Positions 44,537 through 53,251 of a stretch of DNA of 64,000 nucleotides are shown here, piece after piece (positions within the stretch are counted from its first letter, which is position 1; each line of letters begins with the position of its first letter). This DNA comes from Bin80 sp026708685 (GTDB lineage Bacteria; Bacteroidota; Rhodothermia; Rhodothermales; Bin80). The position numbers and the translations under genes were made by a program. The notes beneath the pieces are model-generated. The model made no database searches. It saw only the letters and a program-made list of their open reading frames with translations, and was not told the origin of the DNA. The stretch spans positions 1,922,001 through 1,986,000 of the forward strand of contig OZ241742.1 of NCBI GenBank assembly GCA_965200955.1, given 5' to 3'.

Positions 44537-46588
44537 ATGACAAAGATTGAACTACCAAAAGTCAAAATTAAGAGTCCAGATATGAACGAGAAGCGTTTGT
44601 CTGAACTCTATCGGATTATGCCTGATCTATTTGATAGCGATGGACAGTTGGATGAAACTCAATTACGGAGTCTTTTTCCATCAGATCAAACCATCCGCAT
44701 GGAAAAATTTCGCTTTGAATGGGTAGGTAAGCAAGAATCAAAGTACCGTTCATTTACATCAAGTCTAAGCACACTTGTGGCAGATGAACAACGTAGTGTA
44801 AACTTTGAGAAAACTAAAAATCTTTTCGTTGAAGGGGATAATCTTGAGGTAATGAAACTCCTTCAGACCACATATTTCGAACAGGTCAAGTGTATCTATA
44901 TTGATCCTCCGTACAACACCGGTACTGATTTTATTTATCAAGATAATTTTGTTGAGGAAAAGAAAGCATATTGGCAGAAAACTGGAACGGTCAAGGAAGG
45001 AGTCAAACTAGTTGCATTAACGGAAACCAATGGCAGGAGACATTCTAAATGGTTGAATATGATGCAATCACGTCTCTATGCCGCAAGAAATCTCTTGCGT
45101 CAAGATGGAGCAATCATTATTCATATTGATGAAAATGAGGGACATCGGTTGAGAATGTTGCTAGAGGAAGTATTTGGAGATACTAACTTTCTTGGAGAAA
45201 TCATTTGGGACAAAAGAAATCCTAAAGGGGATAGTGGAAAAGTGTCCTATCAACACGAGTCCGTTTTGATTTTTGCCAAAAATATTATGCAATTTAGAGA
45301 ACAGAATCAGTTAACCGTCCCAAAGAGAAATGCAGTTATGATGTTGAAAAAAGCCTCCCATTATTTTTCTATGGTTGGAAAAAAAATCACCAGACCTCGG
45401 ATGGAAGAGGCTTTGGCTATACTTGGGATTGAAGAAACAGAAGAACATCAAGAAATATATACACTTGAGGATGCGAATCATGATTATCAAAAATGGTTGA
45501 AAGATCAAGGTCAGAGTATCTCTGGGGGTGAAGCGGCCTATAAGTTTATTGATGATCAAGGTAAGGTGTACAGAGAAGTGTCAATGGCATGGCCCAATAG
45601 TCAGCCTGCTCCCAGGGATTACTTAATTCCCTTGACTCACCCATTAGTTGGTAAGCCCTGTCCTGTCCCGTCTAAGGGTTGGAGGAATCCACCTCAAACC
45701 ATGAAGAAACTGTTAGATCGGGATCAAATTGTATTTGGGGAGGATGAGACTACTCAGCCTCGTCGTAAGTATATTCTTGAGGAGAACATGACTGAGAATC
45801 TTGCGTCCTTGTTGTACTACGGGTCAAGCGATGAGGCCAAACTCAAAAAGATGGGAATTCGCTTTGATCATCCCAAGCCAGTTGAAGTGGCCAAAAGGCT
45901 CATGATGGGATTTCTCGATCATGGTGATATCGTGATGGATTTTTTTGCGGGTTCTGGTACGACTGGACATGCAATTATGGAGATGAACTCCGAATATCAT
46001 AAAGATATTCGATTTATCTTGATTCAAATTCCAGAAACCATCAACGGTAGTCATGGTGCCTTCAAAGCAGGGTATAAGACAGTTTCAAATTTATGTATTG
46101 ATCGCTTAAAAAAGGTCGGAGAAAGCTTTCTGGAACATGCTTCGATTTTTCTTGATGTTGGATTCCGAGTCTATCATTTGACCGAGAGTTATTTTCCTGA
46201 AAACAAGTTCAAGCCGAATCCGTCCAAATCTCCACAGGAAAATAGAAGTGATTTTAAGAAGTATCTTGAATCTCTAAGTCAGGCGAGACTTTTCAATGAC
46301 GATGAGTTCCTGAATGTCATCACTGAAATTTCGCTGAAAAATGGCTATGGATTGTTTTATACTCTACATAAACTGGATGAGGATTTTGTTGAAAATTCGG
46401 TCTATCAATTAACTGGCAATGGTAAAGACACATTACTTTGTCTAGATCTTGATTTGAAAGAAGAAACAGTCAATAATTTCGTTGATCATTACAGCGATCA
46501 CCAATTAATTCTTTCAGCAGATGGACTTGATTCTGGTGATAATTGGATACTTCGAAAAACCTTCGGCGATTGTATCACCGTAGTGTAA
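44537..46588 (+). CDS. Type III DNA methyltransferase, Mod subunit
   Basis: 683 residues, ATG at 44537. It has catalytic DPPYNTG at 123-129 and the SAM-binding FAGSGTT near 469-475. This order (catalytic motif first) marks the beta class, N6-adenine type. The region between, about 230-440, is the target recognition part. Forms the recognition and methylation core of the complex with Res. The N-terminus, about 1-90, is a helical extension typical of this family. No simple-sequence repeat is seen in the 5' part, so this mod gene does not look phase variable. Recognition sequence cannot be predicted here. Confidence 0.93.
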   Translation: MTKIELPKVKIKSPDMNEKRLSELYRIMPDLFDSDGQLDETQLRSLFPSDQTIRMEKFRFEWVGKQESKYRSFTSSLSTLVADEQRSVNFEKTKNLFVEGDNLEVMKLLQTTYFEQVKCIYIDPPYNTGTDFIYQDNFVEEKKAYWQKTGTVKEGVKLVALTETNGRRHSKWLNMMQSRLYAARNLLRQDGAIIIHIDENEGHRLRMLLEEVFGDTNFLGEIIWDKRNPKGDSGKVSYQHESVLIFAKNIMQFREQNQLTVPKRNAVMMLKKASHYFSMVGKKITRPRMEEALAILGIEETEEHQEIYTLEDANHDYQKWLKDQGQSISGGEAAYKFIDDQGKVYREVSMAWPNSQPAPRDYLIPLTHPLVGKPCPVPSKGWRNPPQTMKKLLDRDQIVFGEDETTQPRRKYILEENMTENLASLLYYGSSDEAKLKKMGIRFDHPKPVEVAKRLMMGFLDHGDIVMDFFAGSGTTGHAIMEMNSEYHKDIRFILIQIPETINGSHGAFKAGYKTVSNLCIDRLKKVGESFLEHASIFLDVGFRVYHLTESYFPENKFKPNPSKSPQENRSDFKKYLESLSQARLFNDDEFLNVITEISLKNGYGLFYTLHKLDEDFVENSVYQLTGNGKDTLLCLDLDLKEETVNNFVDHYSDHQLILSADGLDSGDNWILRKTFGDCITVV

Positions 46589-46715
46589 ATACGGCGTTGA
46601 AATTCTATAAAGTGGAGTGTTGGAAATGTTCAGTGAGGTTGCTTCACATAGCAATTCTCCTTTAACAACGGTCCAGTGCTTCATCACAACCTTCAGTCAA
46701 GCTGAGGCTATATAT

Positions 46716-47545
46716 TCATGATTCTTGTGGCCTTGCTTCTGACTCTTGAATCTCATAAACAACAACCATTGGAGCCGAGCCCTCTTCATGCTCTATACCA
46801 TAGGCATAGCCGCCTTGTATCACTTCAAGATGGACCGTTTGTGGTAGTTTGAATTGACCCACTAATTGAGAATCCTTGTCAAGAATGATCCATTCGGCAT
46901 CTATCGCACCTTCATGCGAACTCAATTTGATCCATACACGACTGGATTCATCTGCCGCTAGGTCCTGAAATGCTGGCTTGGTCTCATGGTAGGAATGAGC
47001 AGCATACAATTCTTCCCATATCGGTTGATCGGTTTCCGTTGCAACGGCCATTTCAGCATCCGTTATAGGGACCGACTCAACATCGTAATTGATCACATGC
47101 CGAGAGGCGTGATCCACATCTACAGCGTTGATCTCAATGGTATCGTTCCAACCGTAATACAGCATGCCATCTGGCCCATATGTCCAGAGTGTGGACCGCC
47201 CAAAGGGAACATCTCCCCAAGTAAATCCTCCCGTGTCCTCGTAAATATGATAAATGTCTTCATCATTCATGATAGTCCCATACTGCTGAGGACCAAAGCT
47301 TCCATCTTGATGGATCTGGATGAGTTCACGGTCGGTATCTTCATTCAAGACAGGGAAGTCGTTGTCATCGATCATGATAGGATGTAGCCCAATACCCATA
47401 ATCCATCCATCATCAACGGCACCAATAAATGGTGAAAAATTCCTTTGATCTTCCTCTTCAATAGTTACATCAACACTTCGCACATAGTGATACTCTTCGG
47501 GATCATAAATTTGAATTCTAGTATGCGGCCATGCACACCATAGAT
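46716..47545 (-). pseudogene. 3' part of a split 6-bladed propeller lipoprotein gene
   Basis: The C-terminal three quarters of a beta-propeller-like protein (276 codons, from the insertion site to the TGA at 46716-46718). Repeated acidic and aromatic blades such as IYDPEEYHYVRSVDV and WIILDKDSQLVGQFKLP suggest the 6-bladed propeller family common in Bacteroidota. Joined to the 5' part at 49658-50030 across the IS target site, the frame continues exactly: DSVYLWCAWPHTRIQIYD. It has lost its start and signal peptide here, so it is not expressed as such; a chance frame beginning inside the IS could still make a non-exported fragment. Confidence 0.85.
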
Positions 47546-49657
47546 CTGAACTTAACCCTATTTTTTTCGGGAAAAAGCACAGATTTTCCGCACCATTTGG
47601 ATGGATTTTTTCAAAAAATGGTATCGTTCCGGGACCAATGGTGGGCGTCTCTTTCGGTTTGATGAACCGAATCAACACAGAGACTTGATGTTCAGAAGTT
47701 TGAACACTTGACGTTGGATAGGTGTCAGCTCATCGTCAACCAACTTCACTTCGTGATCCTCGTCTGACGTTACATTTAGAACCCCCGTTAGACGGCATAC
47801 GCCAGAGAGTTCTTCCATGATGGACTCAAAATTCTTGGGTCTTTCATCGTCTTTGGTCTTCTTGTTGTGTGCTTTCCTCTTTGCATTCTTTGACGGCTTG
47901 ACTGGCACTACCATATTATCTCTCTGGGCTCTCTTTGCTTCCAGATCATCTTCGGCGAACGTCATCGGTGCAAGCTTCTTTCGTAGATGGTATTCTACAT
48001 AATAGGCCAGCATACATAAGAAGACATGAGCAATGACCCGCTCTGGTTTGACATGATAGATGGGGCGTACGCGCAGGGAGATGGATTTCATCACACGGAA
48101 GGCACGCTCTACGGTGGACAATCGTTTGTAGTCTGACACCAACTGCTCAGGGGCCTGTTTCAAGCTGGAACGTATGGCATAGACACCATCCAGACGCTCT
48201 GCCTTCTGAATCGCCTCCGCATTGTGGGTATACGATAGATACCCTTCCTCTATGTCAAGCACATAGAATTTCTTTAATTTGTGTTTTCCGAGAGCACGCT
48301 CCACACGCATTCCAATCTTGGCCTTGTCTTTGAGTCGGCGAGGTGTACTGGTGGTGGCCGCAATGATCTTATCCAATTTTGCGTCGGCTTTCGCCAAGAG
48401 ATCATCACGGGTTTTCTTGCTCTTTGCCGCCTGAAGGGGGTTCTTGCATAGTACGAGGCGTTCATTGGGGTATACATCGCTCTGAATCTCCACCAGATCC
48501 TGTTTGTCAAACAAGCTCATCTGCGTTTTCTCTTGCTCGACTACCTCACGGATCTCCTGTTTTTGCATGCCCGTAATCCAGTCAAACCCCACAGGGATGA
48601 TCTCCTCCTGGATCTGTTTCTGCTTCAACAGTCCACGATCTCCGACTAGGATCACATGCTTGAGTCCAAAGGTATTCTGGAGCTTGGAGATCTGAGCACC
48701 AAGGGTTTTGATATCGGGTGTATTGCCAGGAAAGACTTCTACAGAGACTGGACATCCCTCCTTGTCGGTCATCAATCCATACACAATCTGCTTTTTTCCT
48801 TTCTTCCTGTCCCGGTTATAGCCATGTGCTCCAAATGCGTTTTTATCTCCCTCCACGTAGCTGCTGGTCACATCATAAAGCACCATTCCACCTTCGGTGA
48901 GATGTCGTTTGGCTAACTTGCATTCGATCTTGGTCTTGCACTCGGCCAATTCATCCATGGCCTCATAGAGATCATTCTGGTCCACATACTTGAGGTCAAG
49001 TTCTTCATTGAGCGTTGTGATACAGCTGGTCTTGTCCAGCATGTCACGGGTCTGCAGCTTGCTGGCTGGCTTGATGACGCGGGCAGCAATCATGCCGAGG
49101 ACCAATCGTCGAAAGCGCGAATTCTTTGGCGCAATGAGTGATGCGATGTTGAGATGCTTCATCATGTGGAGAACCACAGCAACATGCCCATGGTGCTTGG
49201 TGCTTTTGCTGTGAAGTACATCCTTGAAGGACTGGATGGCATGGCCTCCCCGCAAGAGGGTCCGCAGTCCTTCCCGGATGTGTTCGGGAAGGTGCGTCAC
49301 ATTAGCGATGGTTTTTTTGATGGTTCTTTTGCCGTCTCGTGTGGAGGTTCGCACGAGCCAGGTGGATGGGGAATTCCTGTTTGGAATTTCAGCTAAATAC
49401 ATGGGCGCAGATATGTTGATTAAAAATGAAATATACGACATAATATGCAATAAATAACAAAAAAATCAGGCAATGCTAAAAAAATTTACATGGGCGCACT
49501 TTTAAAAATGGATGTCGAGATCAAAAACGCATTAAAACATATGTTTAACCTAAATAAAAACGCAAATTCAGACCAAAAAGCGGGGCTGAGGAAGGAAAAA
49601 AGAGGACGTTTTTAACAAAAAAACCCTGTTTTCAGGAAAAAATAGGGTTAAGTTCAG
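47546..49657 (-). mobile_element. IS1634-like insertion sequence with 6-bp target duplication
   Basis: The ends are inverted repeats (CTGAACTTAACCCTATTTTTT from the left at 47546, mirrored at the right end at 49657), flanked by the 6-bp repeat ATAGAT at 47540-47545 and 49658-49663. Size 2112 bp with one transposase gene. The insertion split a lipoprotein gene, and its perfect target duplication suggests a recent event. Confidence 0.95.
47672..49402 (-). CDS. IS1634-family DDE transposase (second element)
   Basis: 577 residues from ATG 49400-49402; a longer frame to 49450 has no better start. Catalytic residues: Asp in VLYDVTSSYVEGD, Asp in ILVGDRGLLK, Glu in TVERAFRVMKSISLRVRPIYH. Uninterrupted, so likely functional. 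Sequence clearly different from the first IS1634-like transposase (8971-10779), so the two elements are not copies of each other. Confidence 0.93.
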   Translation of the reverse strand: MYLAEIPNRNSPSTWLVRTSTRDGKRTIKKTIANVTHLPEHIREGLRTLLRGGHAIQSFKDVLHSKSTKHHGHVAVVLHMMKHLNIASLIAPKNSRFRRLVLGMIAARVIKPASKLQTRDMLDKTSCITTLNEELDLKYVDQNDLYEAMDELAECKTKIECKLAKRHLTEGGMVLYDVTSSYVEGDKNAFGAHGYNRDRKKGKKQIVYGLMTDKEGCPVSVEVFPGNTPDIKTLGAQISKLQNTFGLKHVILVGDRGLLKQKQIQEEIIPVGFDWITGMQKQEIREVVEQEKTQMSLFDKQDLVEIQSDVYPNERLVLCKNPLQAAKSKKTRDDLLAKADAKLDKIIAATTSTPRRLKDKAKIGMRVERALGKHKLKKFYVLDIEEGYLSYTHNAEAIQKAERLDGVYAIRSSLKQAPEQLVSDYKRLSTVERAFRVMKSISLRVRPIYHVKPERVIAHVFLCMLAYYVEYHLRKKLAPMTFAEDDLEAKRAQRDNMVVPVKPSKNAKRKAHNKKTKDDERPKNFESIMEELSGVCRLTGVLNVTSDEDHEVKLVDDELTPIQRQVFKLLNIKSLC

Positions 49658-50030
49658 ATAGATACACTGAATCGGCAGGCCCAATCACTGGCCCGCCAAA
49701 ACCATACTGATATTCTCCTGGACCTTGCCCAGTCCCGCCAATAGATGTAAGGTAGGCCCCATCTGCTCCAAATGCATGCAGTATCCACGGTCTTTGTTCT
49801 GCCACGAAGATGTTACCTATTTGATTGACTGCAAGACGCGTAACCGATCCAAAGAGGACTGTGTCGCCTTGTGCTTCATCTCCCAACCGTAGGACCTCAT
49901 GGAGTTCAAATTGCTTTCTTGCTGTTTCTTGGTGTTCTTGATGTTCACCAGTGCAGGATGCAAGGAAGCTAAGGCAGACTACCCATGTGAGGATTTTAGA
50001 ATTGGAAGTCATATGATAGAGACTTTTCAT
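49658..50030 (-). pseudogene. 5' part of the split propeller lipoprotein gene
   Basis: Start at ATG 50028-50030. Lipoprotein signal peptide ending LSFLASC (lipobox LASC, cysteine about residue 26), then the first propeller blades (LFGSVTRLAVNQIGNIFVAEQ ... GGTGQGPGEYQYGF). The fragment ends in the IS just after DSVYL. Together with 46716-47545 it would encode about 400 residues of an outer-membrane or periplasmic lipoprotein. Confidence 0.85.
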
Positions 50031-50172
50031 TAGAAGAGAAATTTTATCTCAATGAGTAAACAGCCCGAATTAACAAGAGTTTCGGAGCACTTTCCAGAAA
50101 GAGGTTTCAGGTGCACCATATATACTCATGTAGTAAGGGCCAACCCGAATTGACCCTGAAAACACTCAATGC

Positions 50173-50660
50173 CTAGTTGAATGGATATCTCACAATTTGC
50201 CCGCCGTTTTGTCTCCATTGCTTATACTCTTTGATTGCAATGTTGACATCTTCAACGCAAAATGCAATGATTTCTGGTATTTCATTCAAATATTTACAGT
50301 TGCAAGATTGGGAACTGGGTCATCAGGATGCTGATTTTTGATGATATCAATCCATTCCTTGTATAAATTAGGTGCATGATTTTCGATGAATATACTAACA
50401 GCATAGTTAAAATAATTGGTTCTTCCATTTTTTCTTCAATGGATGTGGTCACGATTTCACTTGCCATTTCTATATCCATCGGGTATTTTTTTTGGTGTGG
50501 TGTCAGGGAAGATGTACTTGATAGATTCACTCGTAAAAATAGAAAGTGCGTCAAATACGTTCCGAAAAGGAGGAGCCTGCAGATCAATGAGTTCCTCAGA
50601 TCTGGTGGCATACGGATCAGCATCCTCAGTGGTTTATTCTTGCATAACGAATGCTGTCAT
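50173..50660 (-). pseudogene. Decayed gene of unknown family
   Basis: Three adjacent frames read like pieces of one protein: from ATG 50658-50660 through an in-frame TAA to DADPYATRSEELIDLQAPPF and IKYIFPDTTPKKIPDGYRNG; after a shift NGRTNYFNYAVSIFIENHAP; after another shift KYLNEIPEIIAFCVEDVNIA and IKEYKQWRQNGGQIVRYPF before TAG at 50173-50175. Their codon-like composition and lack of stops inside each piece suggest a real former gene of about 160 residues. No family recognised; the C-terminus has the look of a DUF433-like or antitoxin-like end, which I would not rely on. Confidence 0.5.
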
Positions 50661-51030
50661 ACCACACTGCCCCAAAATACACGGAAAATGATATTTTTTA
50701 TGTAAGTGCCTTTTGCGAGAAGTGATTCTTCTGCGTGGTTTCACAAAGAAAGAAAATTAGTAATGAATGATCTACGAGAACACGGATCAAGATCTGGTAG
50801 AAACCAGTAGCGATAATCTAAGATCCAATATGACCAAAAAAATTCATGTAAGAATACACGATGTGGGATATGATTTACAATCAAGAAATATAGGGATAGA
50901 AGATTAGCACATCAATCTATAAAATAATGAATTTCTCAGCGAGTGGATTTTTCCGAAAAAACCATTGACACACAAAAACATGAATATATTACAAATTTGT
51001 GTAACTTTCGTAGATACAAGCACACACATC
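50661..51030. other. Intergenic, about 370 bp, no feature recognised
   Basis: Very AT-rich region between the decayed gene and the AlbA-like gene; it probably holds the promoter of the latter. No repeat, RNA gene or conserved frame found. Confidence 0.4.
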
Positions 51031-52815
51031 ATGCCGAAAAATCTCTTGGACATTCATGATGATGAGATTCGCCAGCGAATAAGCTTTGGTGAGGATAGTT
51101 ACTGGGAATTCAAACAAATTGAATTCAAAGGTGATCAACCAGTGAGCCCTCGCAGGAACGATCTGGCAGATGAGTTGATTGCTTTTGCCAATGCTGAAGG
51201 TGGATTTCTCATGTGTGGGGTTACTGATGATGGGCAGATCCAAGGAATGTCAAGACAGCAGATGGTAGCACTCAATCAAATGCTGGTTGAGATCAGTAGT
51301 CATTCAGTTGATCCACCACTACGTATCAATGTTGTTCATCGGTCCATTGATGATAAGACATTTGTTCTTGTGGAGATTAGGAAGGGAGTTTCTGTTCATG
51401 CGCGTTCAGGCCGGGCATATATTCGGGTTGGGGGAAGTAAACGGAGACTCACGGGTAACGAACGACTCAGATTAGCACAAAAGCATGCTCAGAGTCGTTT
51501 TTTATGGTTAGATCAACAGGTCGTGGAGAACACTGGGTTCGAAACCCTTGAAAAACGACTGTGGGCACCGCTCATTAGCAGTCAATCAAAAGGGTCTCCT
51601 ATCATTGCTCTATCCAAGATTGGACTCCTAACCGATGATGGTGGTGTATTTCGTGCAACAGTTGCTGGGATTCTTTTATGCACCAACCTTCCACAACAAT
51701 GGCTCCCGCATGCGATGATTATGGCTACCATGTACCACGGGAAGGATCGTACATCCAAGCAGCTTGATTCACAAGAGATTTCGGGACCACTACAGCAACA
51801 GATATCAGATGCCGTAAAATTCGTTGTCCGCAACATGCGGGTAGTAGCCCGCAAAACACCAGCACGCGAGAATATTCCACAGTACAGTGAAGTTGCCCTC
51901 TTTGAGTCTATTGTGAATGCCGTTGTTCATCGTGACTACTCCATGTCCTCCATGAGAATAAGACTGTCGATGTTTGAAGATCGTCTAGAAATTGACTCTC
52001 CAGGGCATTTGCCCAACGGGCTGACCATTGAAAGTATGAATTCAAAACAGTCCACGCGTAATGAAACACTCGCCTCCATATTTGGGCGTCTTCAAGTTGG
52101 TGAAATTCCAGGCTCTCGCCACCGACGCTATATGATGGAAAGACGGGGAGATGGTGTACCACTCATTCTTGATGAGACACTGTCTACCTCTGGATTAAAA
52201 CCCGACTATCAACTCATAGATCAGTGTAATTTGGTGTTGACCATACCAGCTGCCAAAGTAGACTATACACCTTCGGATGTAACCATTACCGTAAGCTCCT
52301 GCGGAAATCCTATTAATGGAGCCGATGTAATGATCCTATTTCCAAACAAATCTTGGCATCAGGATGCTACGGATGAGTCTGGAAGTGCTCTTTTTCACCT
52401 GTATGCCATGCATCTTCCACTCACCGTTTTTGTAGCGAAGATGGGCTATAGTGCTCATTTGGAGAAACAATGGATTCCAATTGAGCAGAATCTCACGATA
52501 GAATTGAATCCACTTAAAGCTGGTGGAGGGCTCATCATTAAAGGTGGGTTTGGGGTGATTCCTGGACTGCATGGGCAAATCAATCCAATGCGAGATTTCT
52601 ATGACCGTCTATCCATGTATGCCACGAATATTTCCGTTGAGGAAGGGCAACAGCAACCTGTCTATTTCTCATTCGGAGAAACACTCCGACTGATGGACAC
52701 CAGTAATGTGAAAATGCTCGTTACCGTTGAAGAAATTATTGGTGATACTGCTTTGATTCAGTATCAGCAAGTCCACCAATTTCCAGAAAACGAATCACAA
52801 TCGTTCCAAGGATAA
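51031..52815 (+). CDS. AlbA_2/ATPase-type (RecG-like, Schlafen-like) protein with C-terminal Ig-like extension
   Basis: 594 residues from ATG 51031. The N-terminal 130 residues match the AlbA_2 (Schlafen-like) domain: EFKQIEFKG, DELIAFANAEGGFLMCGVTDDG, and RAYIRVGGSKR. The middle, about 270-380, matches the HATPase_c_4 domain of the same family (ALFESIVNAVVHRDY, then LEIDSPGHLPNGLTIES and RNETLASIFGRL). These two domains are usual for so-called RecG-like or AlbA-domain regulators found near defence genes. After about residue 410 there is an extra part with a small beta domain (VTITVSSCGNPINGADVMIL ... DESGSALFHLYAMHLPLTVFV) that looks like a carboxypeptidase-regulatory or Ig-like fold, followed by a glycine-rich stretch. 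That part is unexpected in this family. Function unknown; context suggests defence or regulation. Confidence 0.7.
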   Translation: MPKNLLDIHDDEIRQRISFGEDSYWEFKQIEFKGDQPVSPRRNDLADELIAFANAEGGFLMCGVTDDGQIQGMSRQQMVALNQMLVEISSHSVDPPLRINVVHRSIDDKTFVLVEIRKGVSVHARSGRAYIRVGGSKRRLTGNERLRLAQKHAQSRFLWLDQQVVENTGFETLEKRLWAPLISSQSKGSPIIALSKIGLLTDDGGVFRATVAGILLCTNLPQQWLPHAMIMATMYHGKDRTSKQLDSQEISGPLQQQISDAVKFVVRNMRVVARKTPARENIPQYSEVALFESIVNAVVHRDYSMSSMRIRLSMFEDRLEIDSPGHLPNGLTIESMNSKQSTRNETLASIFGRLQVGEIPGSRHRRYMMERRGDGVPLILDETLSTSGLKPDYQLIDQCNLVLTIPAAKVDYTPSDVTITVSSCGNPINGADVMILFPNKSWHQDATDESGSALFHLYAMHLPLTVFVAKMGYSAHLEKQWIPIEQNLTIELNPLKAGGGLIIKGGFGVIPGLHGQINPMRDFYDRLSMYATNISVEEGQQQPVYFSFGETLRLMDTSNVKMLVTVEEIIGDTALIQYQQVHQFPENESQSFQG

Positions 52816-52885
52816 ATGTACCTCATTGGAATTCAATGCCAATGATTAATACCTAATCATCAGTTCATGGGGCATTAGGATCTTC

Positions 52886-53062
52886 GTGATTCATTCTCTG
52901 AAACGTACTCCATTTTACGACTTGATTGATCTACTCCGCGAAGAAGTACTCAAAGGTGCAAGTCGTAGAGAGTTGGATTCACTAGTCAGAAATACAGTCA
53001 GGACGATAGGCCCTCAATCCAATCGCATGCTTCACTGGAAACAAGGATTTGGATCAAGGTGA
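52886..53062 (+). CDS. Possible small protein (58 aa)
   Basis: A GTG-started frame of 58 codons: HSLKRTPFYDLIDLLREEVL, then ASRRELDSLVRNTVRTIG, amphipathic and charged like a real helical protein. It may be the remnant of a longer gene. No homologue recognised; the evidence is only composition, so confidence is low. Confidence 0.25.
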   Translation: MIHSLKRTPFYDLIDLLREEVLKGASRRELDSLVRNTVRTIGPQSNRMLHWKQGFGSR

Positions 53063-53251
53063 TCAAAAGGGTATTGTGATGCCATCTAAGCCTACACACC
53101 GAATGGATGATGTGGAACAATTCAAAGATGCTCAATAGAATCATCCTAGAAAAGAATTGATGCTAATGGAGTGCAGATAAATCGTGAAGCACATCCCTCC
53201 ATGACTTGGACAATTGACCACTGATGATTTCTACGTTTTCGTGATTCGTGA

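Noticed and set aside
44537..44800. Search for simple-sequence repeats making mod phase variable
   Set aside because: No tandem repeat or long homopolymer is present in the 5' part of mod, unlike many phase-variable type III systems.
47546..47678. Apparent start of the propeller gene inside the IS
   Set aside because: The upstream codons belong to the IS end; the true 5' part of the gene is at 49658-50030, as shown by the target duplication.
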